From: Cyclobacteriaceae bacterium
GTDB lineage: Bacteria > Bacteroidota > Bacteroidia > Cytophagales > Cyclobacteriaceae
Assembly: GCA_020832375.1 (NCBI GenBank)
Contig: JAFIEW010000015.1
Location: 1 to 47,834 of the forward strand
Length of the DNA: 47,834 nucleotides
Reading direction: 5' to 3'
Below are positions 1 to 9,469 of the stretch, piece after piece; positions within the stretch are counted from its first letter, which is position 1; every line of letters begins with the position of its first letter. The position numbers and the translations under genes were made by a program. Below the pieces are notes generated by a model. That model was not told the origin of the DNA. It saw only the letters and a list, made by a program, of their open reading frames with translations, and made no database searches.

Positions 1-92
1 GTTGTACAATTTATGTTTTTCATTCATTGGCATTATTGAGCGCTAATGATAAGGTAATAAATGTAGGTCCTAATACATCTAAATTTTAATTT

Positions 93-410
93 ATGGATCA
101 AACAATAGCTGTATCCCAAAATTGGTACATCTCTTTGAGCGCACTTCTTTTTGGAATAGGGGTGATGGGTGTGCTTATTCGGCGAAATGCCATCGTAATT
201 TTGATGTGTATTGAGCTCATGTTGAATTCTGTCAATCTCTTACTGGTTTCATTTTCCGCTTACAGCGGCAATAATGATGGGCAAGTGTTTGTATTTTTCA
301 TCATGGTAGTAGCGGCGGCAGAGGTTGCCGTAGGTCTTGCTCTGATTATGAGTATCTATCGTAATCTGGCAAGTACTGACATCAATATGTTAAACAAATT
401 AAAATGGTAA
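93..410 (+). CDS. nuoK: NADH-quinone oxidoreductase subunit K
   Basis: This is the small membrane subunit of respiratory complex I, part of the proton-pumping arm in the cytoplasmic membrane. The 105-residue length matches the family (about 100). Three hydrophobic segments are visible (about residues 13-31, 36-60 and 66-90), with the acidic membrane residues expected of NuoK: Glu in the stretch [10 protein letters not shown] and Glu in [10 protein letters not shown]. The start is the first ATG. The gene is followed after 7 bp by nuoL, in the conserved nuoK-L-M-N order, so it belongs to one transcript. Upstream genes of the operon lie outside the window. Confidence 0.96.
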   Translation: MDQTIAVSQNWYISLSALLFGIGVMGVLIRRNAIVILMCIELMLNSVNLLLVSFSAYSGNNDGQVFVFFIMVVAAAEVAVGLALIMSIYRNLASTDINMLNKLKW

Positions 411-417
411 TAGGCAA

Positions 418-2355
418 ATGACACTTATAGATAATTCATCTTTTATCGTTGCAGCCTTAGCCATTTTGGTATTTCCTATCATTGGATTTACGATTAACGG
501 CTTGCTCGCAAAATCAATTAAGGAGCCAACGAGTGGTTGGATAGCTACACTCTCAGTAGGCTTCTCATTCCTAGCAGCAGTATATCTCTTTTTCGGACTT
601 CCTGCCGATTCTTACTTCACTGTAGATCTATTTCAATGGATCGCGTTCGGTGAAACGACCATTTCATTTGGGTTGATGGTTGACGCGCTAACCGTAACCA
701 TGCTTTTGGTTATTACTGGTATCGGGATGTTGATTCACATGTATAGCATAAGCTATATGCACGGTGATGAAGGCTTTACTCGCTTTTTCACCTACTTGAA
801 TATGTTCGTTTTCTTCATGTTGGTCCTAGTAATGGGTAGCAATTACCTGATCATGTTTATCGGATGGGAAGGTGTAGGATTATGTTCTTATCTATTAATC
901 GGTTTCTGGTTCAAGAAAAGCGCTTACAATGATGCTGCCAAGAAGGCATTTGTTATGAACAGGGTAGGAGACTTAGGTTATTTGTTAGCCATCTTCTTGA
1001 TGCTTTTCTACTTCGGAACACTCGATTATAGCGGTGTAATGGTAGCAGCCCAAGAGTACACAGCTATCAATGGAAATACGATCGTTACTGCAGTAGCTAT
1101 TTTACTTTTTGTAGGTGCTATGGGTAAGTCAGCTCAGCTACCCCTTTCTACTTGGCTTCCTGATGCTATGGCAGGTCCAACGCCTGTTTCTGCTTTGATT
1201 CATGCGGCTACCATGGTAACAGCAGGTATCTATATGGTAGTAAGGTCAAATGTTATTTATGCGCTTGCACCAGTCGCAATGGACTTGGTGTTGGTAGCTG
1301 GTGTTTTAACTTGCGTCTATGGAGCGGTGATTGGCTTGATGCAAAATGATATCAAAAAAGTATTAGCTTATTCTACTGTTTCACAGCTCGGATTGATGTT
1401 TGCTGCCTTAGGCTTAGGTGCTTTTTCTAGCGGTATGTTTCATGTAGTTACTCATGCCTTCTTCAAAGCATTATTATTCCTTGGAGCGGGTAGTGTCATT
1501 CATGCATTGAGTAATGAGCAAGATATGCGCTTCATGGGTGGTTTGAGTAAATCGCTTAAAACTACTTATACCACTGTATTGATTGGATCATTGGCAATTG
1601 CAGGCATTTTCCCATTTGCAGGTTTCTTCTCAAAAGATGAGATTTTAGCTTTTGCCTTTGAAGAAAACCTTGCAGTATGGATAATTCTTTCCGCGAGTGC
1701 TGTATTGACCGCTTTCTATATGTTCCGATTGATCTATTTGACTTTTAGTGGTGAATATAGAGGTGATGAAGAAACCAAAAAGAAGATACACGAAAGTCCT
1801 GCGCTGATGACCATTCCACTATGGGTACTTGCTGGATTCTCTATTGTAATTGGTTTTATTGGGATGCCGGAAGGATTAGGCTTTACGCATGCATTCAAAA
1901 ACTACCTCGCTGCAGTAACCAATCCTGGAACTGAGATATTAAACCTTGATCCTCATGCCCACAGTGTAGCACTAGAGTTGATTTTAATTGGTTTAGCAAT
2001 GGGATTAGCCGTAGCTGCCATTTTATATGCTCGCAAGAAGTACGTTACTGATAAGCAACTACCTCATAAGGAAGGCGAAAAATTACCAGCATTCCAGCAT
2101 GCAGTTTATAATAAATTCTATTTAGATGAATTGTATGACAACACTATTGTGAAGCCCATTCGATTTTTCTCGGACAAAGCTTTTGTTTGGTTTGACAAGA
2201 ATGTGCTTGACATCATGGTGAGCGGTTCTGCTCAACTGACTAAGGCGGGTGGTAACTCACTTCGCTTATTACAAAATGGTAATACTGGATTTTATTTATT
2301 CCTTATGGTTTCCGGTACAATCTTATTATTCATTATTAGACTATTAGTGAAATGA
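418..2355 (+). CDS. nuoL: NADH-quinone oxidoreductase subunit L
   Basis: This is the large antiporter-like membrane subunit of complex I, at the distal end of the proton-pumping arm. The 645 residues fit the family (600-650). The proton-conducting membrane core is recognisable: MFIGWEGVGLCSYLLIGFW with the conserved Glu near residue 150, then the LPDAMAGPTPVSALIHAATMV region with conserved His residues. The C-terminal part holds a charged linker corresponding to the long lateral helix, and a final hydrophobic helix. The stop overlaps the start of nuoM by 4 bp (ATGA), which indicates translational coupling. Confidence 0.97.
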   Translation: MTLIDNSSFIVAALAILVFPIIGFTINGLLAKSIKEPTSGWIATLSVGFSFLAAVYLFFGLPADSYFTVDLFQWIAFGETTISFGLMVDALTVTMLLVITGIGMLIHMYSISYMHGDEGFTRFFTYLNMFVFFMLVLVMGSNYLIMFIGWEGVGLCSYLLIGFWFKKSAYNDAAKKAFVMNRVGDLGYLLAIFLMLFYFGTLDYSGVMVAAQEYTAINGNTIVTAVAILLFVGAMGKSAQLPLSTWLPDAMAGPTPVSALIHAATMVTAGIYMVVRSNVIYALAPVAMDLVLVAGVLTCVYGAVIGLMQNDIKKVLAYSTVSQLGLMFAALGLGAFSSGMFHVVTHAFFKALLFLGAGSVIHALSNEQDMRFMGGLSKSLKTTYTTVLIGSLAIAGIFPFAGFFSKDEILAFAFEENLAVWIILSASAVLTAFYMFRLIYLTFSGEYRGDEETKKKIHESPALMTIPLWVLAGFSIVIGFIGMPEGLGFTHAFKNYLAAVTNPGTEILNLDPHAHSVALELILIGLAMGLAVAAILYARKKYVTDKQLPHKEGEKLPAFQHAVYNKFYLDELYDNTIVKPIRFFSDKAFVWFDKNVLDIMVSGSAQLTKAGGNSLRLLQNGNTGFYLFLMVSGTILLFIIRLLVK

Positions 2356-3797
2356 TATTGCTGTTATTATTTATACCACTCATCGCAGCTGCGGCAGTTT
2401 GGCTTGTTGGAAACAAATTGGCTTCGCGTATAGCATTAATAGGCTCTGTCTTTCAGCTAATTCTTACGTTCGTAGTATATCTTCAATACAAAAATAATGA
2501 AGTGTTCTACTTCTTTCAGGAGTGGATTGCCACACCCAAAATTAGCTTCCATCTTGCTGCTGATGGTCTTTCCATCGCCATGCTATTGTTGACCAATTTC
2601 TTGGTACCGCTGATTATACTATCAGGATTCAATCGTGAAATCAATAACGCAAGAAGCTATTTCGCTTTGATCTTAGGAATGCAGTTTGCATTGGTGGGCG
2701 TATTTCTTGCAATGGATGGCCTGTTGTATTATATCTTCTGGGAATTAGCGCTTATTCCTGTTTACTTCATCGCTTTAATTTGGGGTGGTGCAGACAGAGT
2801 AAAAGTGACTTTGAAATTCTTTATATACACCTTGGCTGGCTCTCTGTTTATGTTACTGGGTTTTATCGCACTGTATTGGTATAATCCAGGACAGTCATTT
2901 GATATAAGAGAATTATACCGTCTTTCAGAGGTCGTTTCGCCAGAAGTTCAGTCTTGGTTATTCTGGGCGTTTTTCATCGCCTTTGCTATCAAAATTCCTA
3001 TCGTACCTTTCCACACTTGGCAGGCCGATACTTATCAGCAAGCGCCAACGCAAGCAACCATGTTGCTTTCTGGTATTATGCTGAAGATGGCTACTTACTC
3101 ATTGATGAGATGGTTATTGCCAATCTTGCCTGAGGGCGTTGCTCAGTGGGGACCTTTTGCTTTAGGACTTTGTGTATTTGGTATTGTCTATGCAAGCATC
3201 ATTGCGATCATGCAGAAGGATCTAAAGAGACTATTTGCATACTCTTCAGTAGCTCACGTAGGACTTATCTCCGCTGGTATCTTCACACTAACTACCGTTG
3301 GATTACAGGGGAGTGTTGTTCAAATGCTTGCTCACGGAGTTAACGTAGTTGGTTTATTCCTTTGTGCTGATATTATACTTAACAGAACGAAGACCAATGA
3401 TATCGCCTCTCTTGGCGGAATTAGAAGTGTAGCACCAAAATTCAATACCCTATTCCTCATTGTGGTACTTGCTAGTATTGCCTTACCGCTTACTAATGGA
3501 TTTATCGGAGAGTTTATGCTCCTGTTCGGTATCTATACTTATAATATTTGGGCAGCTGTTTTTGCGGGTCTTACCATTATTTTAGGCGCAGTATATATGT
3601 TGAGAATGTTTCAAAACACCATGCTAGGAGAGACTAAGGCAAGTACAAAGGTCTTTGAAGATTTGAAATGGAATGAGTGGGCAGTATTAGGAATTATTGC
3701 TGTGGTAATTTTTGTGATGGGGCTCTATCCGAAAATCATCCTTGATCTTACAGCGCCTAGCATTGACGCTATTCTGAATCAAGCAATTATAAAGTAA
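2352..3797 (+). CDS. nuoM: NADH-quinone oxidoreductase subunit M
   Basis: This is an antiporter-like proton-translocating subunit of complex I. It is 481 residues long and hydrophobic throughout, with about 14 predicted membrane helices. The segment IFWELALIPVYFIALIWGG carries the conserved membrane glutamate. The stretch IPIVPFHTWQADTYQQAP is the NuoM form of the transport-core motif, and LKRLFAYSSVAHVGL is the conserved Lys helix. The start codon overlaps the nuoL stop (ATGA). A 41-bp gap follows before nuoN. Confidence 0.97.
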   Translation: MILLLLFIPLIAAAAVWLVGNKLASRIALIGSVFQLILTFVVYLQYKNNEVFYFFQEWIATPKISFHLAADGLSIAMLLLTNFLVPLIILSGFNREINNARSYFALILGMQFALVGVFLAMDGLLYYIFWELALIPVYFIALIWGGADRVKVTLKFFIYTLAGSLFMLLGFIALYWYNPGQSFDIRELYRLSEVVSPEVQSWLFWAFFIAFAIKIPIVPFHTWQADTYQQAPTQATMLLSGIMLKMATYSLMRWLLPILPEGVAQWGPFALGLCVFGIVYASIIAIMQKDLKRLFAYSSVAHVGLISAGIFTLTTVGLQGSVVQMLAHGVNVVGLFLCADIILNRTKTNDIASLGGIRSVAPKFNTLFLIVVLASIALPLTNGFIGEFMLLFGIYTYNIWAAVFAGLTIILGAVYMLRMFQNTMLGETKASTKVFEDLKWNEWAVLGIIAVVIFVMGLYPKIILDLTAPSIDAILNQAIIK

Positions 3798-3838
3798 ATA
3801 ACAAAGGGTCTATCCCATAAAAATAAAAAAGAACAATC

Positions 3839-5230
3839 GTGAATACATTAATTCTTTGTGTCGGATTAGGACTCTTCTGCTTAGTTGCAGAATTGATCAA
3901 TATCAGGAAGCTTCTTTTACCCATACTGCTCGTTGGGCTTGGGGTTTTGTTCGTCTTCACTTTGACCACTTGGGGTACCGAGCTACCGCCTAGCATCTGG
4001 GGTTTCAGTATGGAAACCATGATTCGCTTCGATAATTTTTCTATTGCCTTTTCTGCATTAGCTATCTTTATTACCGCATTGGTGTTCATGTTGGCGATCG
4101 ATTACTATAAAACAGAAGAAAACCATATTACTGATTATGCTTCCATCTTAATGTTTACCCTCACGGGTGCATTGGTGCTTTTCAGCTACTGGAATATGGC
4201 CATGCTTTACTTGGGTATTGAAATTGTTTCGATCTCAATGTATATAATGGCTGGTAGTAGGAAATTTGACACGCGATCTAATGAGGCTGGTTTCAAGTAT
4301 TTCCTAATGGGTGCATTTGCCTCAGGCTTCCTTTTGATGGGTATTGCTATGGTTTATGGTGCTACTGGAAGTTTTGTGATTGAAGAAATAGCACTTTATG
4401 CCAATGGTGGTAATCTTTCTCCACTATTCATCACCGGTCTCGTATTGATTCTCATTGCCTTCTTCTTCAAAGTTTCTGCGGTACCATTCCACTTTTGGAG
4501 TCCGGACGTATATGAAGGGTCGCCTGCTTTGGTAACAGCTTTCATGAGTACCTTGGTGAAAATCACTATGTTTGGTGCGTTCTACCGCTTGCTTTCTTTA
4601 GCCTTCCCTGGAGCTATTAGTGAGGTATATACGATTTTATTTATCGTTGCAACCCTTACCATGTCATTGGGTAACCTCATTGCTATCACACAGGTAAGCT
4701 TTAAGAGAATTCTTGCCTACTCTGGTATTTCTCATGCAGGATATATGTTGATCGCTATCATGGCTATCCCTGTTGACTCAAGCGCAGCCTTATTTTACTA
4801 TACTATATCTTATGCAATCGCTGGGGTAGGTATTTTTGCTGCTGCAATTCCTGTGTTTTTCTTTATGAATAACGAAAAAGTAGAAGCATTTAATGGTTTA
4901 GGTAAGAAAAACCCTGCATTAGCTTTTATCATTACCATACTCATGCTATCCATGGCGGGTATACCACCATTTGCTGGATTCCTAGCAAAGTATTACGTAT
5001 TTAGCAAAGCAGTAGAATTCAATTTGTATGCGATTACCATCATTGCGATCATCAATTCAATCATTGGTGTGTACTACTACTTCAAGGTGATCTTGGCTAT
5101 GTACACCCAAGAGCCTGATGGTATTGAGGTAAAGCCAACCACATTGTATTGGACTGTGGCCATAGCGTGTGCATTATTGGTGATTGTGATTGGTATTTTA
5201 CCAAATACTTTAATGGGACTAATGAGCTAA
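3839..5230 (+). CDS. nuoN: NADH-quinone oxidoreductase subunit N
   Basis: This is the third antiporter-like membrane subunit of complex I and the last gene of the nuo operon here. Its 463 residues fit the family. LYLGIEIVSISMYIMAG carries the conserved Glu, VSAVPFHFWSPDVYEGSP is the NuoN signature, and FKRILAYSGISHAGYMLIA contains the conserved Lys helix. The start is a GTG at 3839: the reading frame begins GTG-AAT-ACA, and no nearer ATG preserves the first membrane helix. I see no clear hairpin terminator directly after the stop. Confidence 0.95.
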   Translation: MNTLILCVGLGLFCLVAELINIRKLLLPILLVGLGVLFVFTLTTWGTELPPSIWGFSMETMIRFDNFSIAFSALAIFITALVFMLAIDYYKTEENHITDYASILMFTLTGALVLFSYWNMAMLYLGIEIVSISMYIMAGSRKFDTRSNEAGFKYFLMGAFASGFLLMGIAMVYGATGSFVIEEIALYANGGNLSPLFITGLVLILIAFFFKVSAVPFHFWSPDVYEGSPALVTAFMSTLVKITMFGAFYRLLSLAFPGAISEVYTILFIVATLTMSLGNLIAITQVSFKRILAYSGISHAGYMLIAIMAIPVDSSAALFYYTISYAIAGVGIFAAAIPVFFFMNNEKVEAFNGLGKKNPALAFIITILMLSMAGIPPFAGFLAKYYVFSKAVEFNLYAITIIAIINSIIGVYYYFKVILAMYTQEPDGIEVKPTTLYWTVAIACALLVIVIGILPNTLMGLMS

Positions 5231-5787
5231 GCGTTATCCATTTGGTCATCGCTGCACGAAATTTTAAAAGGATTATATTGGGATGTGTATTCTCAATGTC
5301 ATCCTTTTTTTAATTATTTTAATAGCATAATTATTTATCTCAAGAAATTTCACAATGTTTGCGACTGTGATCTCACAAAAATCAATCGCTTTATTTTTAT
5401 TGTACATGATTTTTGTGTTTGGATCTTATTATGCGAAAAAATTTATAACTGGATGTTTTCTGAATTTAACTAAACTATGCTGTTTTAATTTGAAGAATAA
5501 TGGATCTCATAATAGTCAGTTAGTCTGGGATATAGTGAAAAAGAAGGGGGGTAATACGGTAGATGTGGCTGATGATGATTCTTAATGTTTTTCTCATTGA
5601 AATATTGTGACTAAAAATATGCCACCTCAAGTTTTACACAATTGGTTTCAGTAATATTTTTTATTCAGAGGCTGTGGCACACTTTTGGTTAAGTAAATTT
5701 TGCATTCAAACGGGAAGGCATATTTACAAATGCCAAACATAAAGTCCATATTAGTATATGATAAAATCTTATTTGAAAACTAAGCAT
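5231..5787. other. 557-bp gap after the nuo operon
   Basis: This stretch separates nuoN from the next convincing gene. It is AT-rich and has no recognisable terminator. Two overlapping reading frames of 62 and 76 codons occur at 5285-5585; the second is listed separately with low confidence. Near 5694-5708 there is a weak resemblance to a Bacteroidota -7 box (TAAATTTTG, one base too long), which could drive the lipoprotein gene. I see no RNA gene. Confidence 0.4.
5355..5585 (+). CDS. possible small membrane protein, unrecognised
   Basis: This is a 76-codon frame starting ATG. The first 30 residues hold one strongly hydrophobic stretch (about residues 9-26) that could span the membrane, and the C-terminal half is polar, ending in Asp-Asp-Asp-Ser. 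I recognise no family. It overlaps another frame of similar length on the same strand, so at most one is likely to be real. There is no good translation signal. It is listed because it is the longest candidate in this gap, and it may well be chance. Confidence 0.18.
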   Translation: MFATVISQKSIALFLLYMIFVFGSYYAKKFITGCFLNLTKLCCFNLKNNGSHNSQLVWDIVKKKGGNTVDVADDDS

Positions 5788-6768
5788 ATGAAGTCACAGT
5801 TGATATCCCAGATCATAAATCAATTAGTCTTCCTTTTCATTTTTAGCTATTTTTTATTGGGTTGTAGTGGTTCAACTACACAAAATGAGGTAGATGAGGA
5901 GATAGTATCCGAAATACTTGAATCCGATAGCTATGAATCAAAGTTTGAGCCTTTGGAAGATTCATCTTTCAATAGTGCCTCAAATCAAGATTCATCTGAT
6001 GATGGGCTTGTTAAAATTTTGGATAGCCTTTTCAGTCCCGTAGATCAATTAAGACATAATTTTTCTATGAGGGTTAAAATGAATTCGAGTACTATAGATA
6101 GTCTTATAGTCGATTATGTCACTCAGTTCATTGATTCTTTAAATAGTGTATCTTATCGGTTTCATAGCCAAGCTTATTTTATACCTATTCACAATCTTGC
6201 TTTAGCAATGATCAATAAAGAGTTGACCAACGAGATGGTGCAGTTACGAATGAGGATGCAGTCAATAGGTTTAAAATTTACCTATATCGATGAATTGGTT
6301 GGCATTTGGATTGGCAGTGATATTTTCCCCGCGGAAATGAAAGCAAACTTTGGTGATCCTGTAGATAAACAGTTTTTTAAACTTTTGGTGCGAGAGTATG
6401 ATGTGGAATGCTGTCAAGATGGAGCAATCACTCTAGCTACAGAGGAGATAGTATCAAGAGCCCATGCTTGGGGGGAGATGATGGAAGCTACTCGCTTTAA
6501 CGCCTATCGTAACACTGTGGATGAAATGTTTCTAATGTATAGTAGGCTACTCATCGCAGGCACAGAGGTAAGCCATCCCTTTGATTGGGAAACTGAGCTT
6601 TATGATCAGGAACGGGTAAACGCAATGCAAAAATTGGTTGTTGAACACCCTTATTCTGTTGCAGCCAATGGTTTTAGACCTTTTTTGGAGATGCTGGAAG
6701 TTGAAGGCTACCGCAAAACATCGAGGATTGTATCTTTCATTCGACAGTATGATGAGTCCTTTTCCTAA
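5788..6768 (+). CDS. hypothetical lipoprotein, family not recognised
   Basis: This encodes a predicted lipoprotein of 326 residues. I chose the ATG at 5788 rather than the upstream ATG at 5758 because it gives a compact signal peptide (MKSQLISQ, a hydrophobic core, then the lipobox FLLGC with Cys at residue 26). A low-complexity acidic and serine-rich linker follows (about residues 30-80, many Asp, Glu and Ser), typical of a tether between lipid anchor and folded domain. The rest looks alpha-helical, with a Cys-Cys pair in DVECCQDGA. I recognise no catalytic motif. It stands alone, with gaps of more than 500 bp on both sides. The envelope location is inferred and the function unknown. Confidence 0.75.
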   Translation: MKSQLISQIINQLVFLFIFSYFLLGCSGSTTQNEVDEEIVSEILESDSYESKFEPLEDSSFNSASNQDSSDDGLVKILDSLFSPVDQLRHNFSMRVKMNSSTIDSLIVDYVTQFIDSLNSVSYRFHSQAYFIPIHNLALAMINKELTNEMVQLRMRMQSIGLKFTYIDELVGIWIGSDIFPAEMKANFGDPVDKQFFKLLVREYDVECCQDGAITLATEEIVSRAHAWGEMMEATRFNAYRNTVDEMFLMYSRLLIAGTEVSHPFDWETELYDQERVNAMQKLVVEHPYSVAANGFRPFLEMLEVEGYRKTSRIVSFIRQYDESFS

Positions 6769-7011
6769 ATTATTATTCGTGTCCAGTGAAAATCCTCAAA
6801 AGCAGTGTTAATTAGGGATTTTAGAATCATTTGATCAAAATAGACTGAGGGGGAGCTTAGTTTTATGTACGGAAGGCGTCAATTAAGAATTTAATGTATT
6901 ATGTTCATTATTCTCGTTGTAAACTTAAATACAACACCGCTTATTTCTGGTATGGCCTAAGCTCACCATTATTTTTTCTCTTATCAAGCTATTTAATTCA
7001 TCTTATACCTT

Positions 7012-7181
7012 GAACCCAGGATAAGCATTAGAATTTCTATTCCGAGCTAAAAATACTTCAAAATTAAACGCTTCGCTGCATTTAACGCCTTTACCATAGC
7101 GGTGCTATGCCTTAGTCGTTAAATACCTGATTTTCTTATATTTTTAGCTCTCATAACGAACCCTAACGCATAATCCGGGTC
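7012..7181. repeat. 170-bp imperfect palindrome (REP or MITE-like)
   Basis: Nested inverted repeats are seen directly. The outer arms begin GAACCCAGGAT at 7012 and, on the other strand, GACCCGGATTATGC from 7181, and remain alignable over about 60 bases. Inside them lies a perfect 12-bp pair GAGCTAAAAATA (7044-7055) and TATTTTTAGCTC (7139-7150). Next is a 7-bp pair TTTAACG (7081-7087) and CGTTAAA (7117-7123). At the centre is CATAGC-GGT-GCTATG (7095-7109). The whole folds as one long cruciform with small bulges. It has no coding capacity. This architecture is typical of dispersed palindromic elements, but a second copy is not present in this window. Confidence 0.7.
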
Positions 7182-7303
7182 GAAAAGATCTACCTATTTT
7201 TGAAATTACTTTAATGCTTCAAGAATAGGGTAGACTAAAGTAATCTATTTATCCGATAATGAGTTTATTTTGCTAATAATGCGATTGGTTGATAAAGTTA
7301 CTT

Positions 7304-7333
7304 CCTCATCCCACGCTAAAAAATAAATTTAGC
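7304..7333. repeat. shared 12-mer with hairpin
   Basis: The 12-mer CCTCATCCCACG (7304-7315) recurs at 14022-14033, both times followed by an A-rich run ending in ATAAA. Here it continues into an inverted repeat GCTAAA (7315-7320) and TTTAGC (7328-7333). It may be a fragment of a dispersed intergenic repeat; a function as terminator or operator is not supported. Confidence 0.35.
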
Positions 7334-7440
7334 TTATCCTTTCATAAGGTTTTTCTACCGTAAATCTATCCTTATCACGGTATTTTGAGCGTTTGAGATT
7401 AAGTTTAGAGTCAAATGTATCATTTTAAAAAAGCAACCGA

Positions 7441-9273
7441 ATGAAAAATGTTATTTTGTTGATAAGTCTTGTATGCTTGAGTTTCCTTGTAGCCGATGTA
7501 AAGGCTCAGCGAACTTACTGGCAGCAGGCGGCCGACTACAAGATGGAAGTAGAATTGAATACTGACAACCATCAATTTACGGGTAAGCAAACCATTAAGT
7601 ATACTAACAACTCACCCGACACTTTAAACAAAATCTATTACCATTTATTTTTCAATGCCTTTCAGCCGGGTAGTGAGATGGATGAGCGCAGTCGCACCAT
7701 TGAAGATCCTGATCGTAGGGTAATGGATCGCATTGCCAACTTAGCTGATGATGAAATTGGTATTCAGAAAGTAACTAATCTTAAGCAAGATAAGCAAGCT
7801 GTAGAATTTGAGGAGAAAGGGACGATATTAATTGCTAGATTAGCTAAACCATTGCTTCCGGGAAAGTCTACCACGCTCACGCTTGATTTTGAAGGGCAGG
7901 TGCCTCTTCAAATTCGCCGTACTGGTAGAGATAATGCTGAGGGAATCGATTATTCAATGGCTCAGTGGTATCCGCGACTTGTTGAGTACGACTTTCAAGG
8001 TTGGCATCCTAACCCTTATGTAGGAAGGGAGTTTCACGGAACTTGGGGTGACTTCGATGTCACCATTACCCTTGATAGCAAATATACAGTGGCTGCGACA
8101 GGTATTTTGCAGAATGCAGATAAAATTGGGAAAGGGTATAGCAGTAAAAACATCGAGCACAAGACAGATTCAAAGCTGAGCTGGAACTTCAAAGCCGAAA
8201 ATGTAATTGACTTCGTATGGGCTGCTGATCCAGAGTACAAGCACACTACTTATCAGACGCCTAACGGACCTTTGTTGAGATTTTTCTATAAAGAAAATTC
8301 AAAGACTAAGGAAAACTGGGAGCTTTTGCCAGAACTGACAGCAAAGGCATTTCAGTTTGTAAATGAAAACTTTGGCGTATATCCTTGGTCAGAATTTGCT
8401 GTGATTCAAGGTGGTGATGGAGGTATGGAGTATCCTATGGCGACTTTAATTACCGGAGAGCGTAACTTGAGATCTTTAGTTGGTGTTACCGTCCATGAGC
8501 TTCTGCACTCTTGGTTTCAAGGAGCATTAGCCACCAATGAGGCGCTACATCCATGGATAGATGAAGGCTTTACTGTATTTGCTACTGATGAAACAATGGC
8601 TCACCTCTTCGATATGGAAGGTAACCCTCACGAGCGAACTTATGCTGTAACACAAGCATTCATGGAATCTGACAAGGTTGAGCCATTGACTACTCATGCA
8701 GATCACTACATGACCAATCGAGGGTATAGTATATCATCGTACTATAAGGGTGCTGTTTTCTTAAATCAGCTACGATATATCATAGGAGAAGAGAACTTTT
8801 GGTATGGAATGAGGCGCTATTTCAACGAATGGAAGTTGAAGCATCCAACACCTAATGATTTCATTAGGGTAATGGAAAAAGTATCGGATATGGAGCTCAG
8901 ATGGTATTTAGAATATTGGATCAATACTACTCATGTAGTGGACTATAGCATTGAGCAGGTGGTTGCTAACAAGGATGAGGTAGTGATCAATTTGAGGAGA
9001 AACCAAGAAATGTTTATGCCTCAAGAAGTTCTATTGACTTTCGCTAGTGGTAGGACTGAGCTTCATTACATTCCTAGTTCTCTCATGTTTGGTCAAAAGC
9101 CCGAAGAATATGCCTACGATGCATGGATTGTTCATCCAGATTGGACATGGACTCACAGAGATTATCATCTTAAAATAAGTCAATCAAATGACCAATTGGA
9201 ATCCATAGAGTTGAACCCGTCAAGGAAAATGACAAATATGAATAGTGTGAAAAACAAGGTGAACTTAAAATAA
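7441..9273 (+). CDS. secreted M1-family metallopeptidase
   Basis: This is a predicted zinc aminopeptidase of the gluzincin M1 family, cleaving N-terminal residues from peptides outside the cytoplasm. It has 610 residues. A signal peptide is seen (MKNVILLISLVCLSFLVADVKAQ, cleavage after about residue 21-23). An N-terminal beta domain (about 25-240) precedes the catalytic domain. The substrate-binding motif GGMEY is at 327-331, the zinc site HELLH at 352-356, and the third zinc ligand Glu375 in WIDEGF, giving the canonical HExxH-x18-E. There is no T9SS sorting domain at the C terminus and no lipobox, so periplasmic location is the simplest inference. It is a single gene, and a terminator hairpin follows at 9391. 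Confidence 0.93.
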   Translation: MKNVILLISLVCLSFLVADVKAQRTYWQQAADYKMEVELNTDNHQFTGKQTIKYTNNSPDTLNKIYYHLFFNAFQPGSEMDERSRTIEDPDRRVMDRIANLADDEIGIQKVTNLKQDKQAVEFEEKGTILIARLAKPLLPGKSTTLTLDFEGQVPLQIRRTGRDNAEGIDYSMAQWYPRLVEYDFQGWHPNPYVGREFHGTWGDFDVTITLDSKYTVAATGILQNADKIGKGYSSKNIEHKTDSKLSWNFKAENVIDFVWAADPEYKHTTYQTPNGPLLRFFYKENSKTKENWELLPELTAKAFQFVNENFGVYPWSEFAVIQGGDGGMEYPMATLITGERNLRSLVGVTVHELLHSWFQGALATNEALHPWIDEGFTVFATDETMAHLFDMEGNPHERTYAVTQAFMESDKVEPLTTHADHYMTNRGYSISSYYKGAVFLNQLRYIIGEENFWYGMRRYFNEWKLKHPTPNDFIRVMEKVSDMELRWYLEYWINTTHVVDYSIEQVVANKDEVVINLRRNQEMFMPQEVLLTFASGRTELHYIPSSLMFGQKPEEYAYDAWIVHPDWTWTHRDYHLKISQSNDQLESIELNPSRKMTNMNSVKNKVNLK

Positions 9274-9390
9274 TCTTCTTGATAATTTGTGTTTTACCAT
9301 CTATTTATTATATTTGAAAAGGGTTTTGATACTCTTATATAATGACAAAATATTGTGTAGTGTTAAGTTTGTTTAAAGTCAAAATCCATA

Positions 9391-9424
9391 AAAGACCGTC
9401 TCATATGAGTCGGTCTTTTTGTTT
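9391..9424 (+). terminator. intrinsic terminator, 118 bp after the M1 peptidase stop
   Basis: AAAGACCG (9391-9398) pairs with CGGTCTTT (9411-9418) around a self-complementary CTCATATGAG core, followed by TTTTTGTTT. It is a classic rho-independent hairpin about 118 bp after the peptidase stop. Confidence 0.85.
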
Positions 9425-9469
9425 AAAAACCTTAAAAGCTATTATATAGTAAGGAGTTAATGAGTCATC

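Larger units (their letters stand above)
6769..7440. other. 672-bp non-coding gap with palindromic DNA
   Basis: No reading frame here looks like a protein. The gap contains the large imperfect palindrome at 7012-7181 and a second small hairpin at 7304-7333, both listed separately. No clear promoter box was found directly upstream of the peptidase gene at 7441. The unusual length and nested inverted repeats suggest an accumulated repetitive element rather than a regulatory leader. Confidence 0.5.

Noticed and set aside
3-89. Open frame from the window edge to TAA at 87-89, possibly the end of nuoJ.
   Set aside because: The 28 residues do not resemble a NuoJ C terminus, and the other two frames also stop within 50 bases. 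An identity cannot be supported from this fragment.
3787-4089. 100-codon minus-strand frame over nuoN.
   Set aside because: It is antisense to a clear complex I gene whose motifs fix the plus-strand frame.
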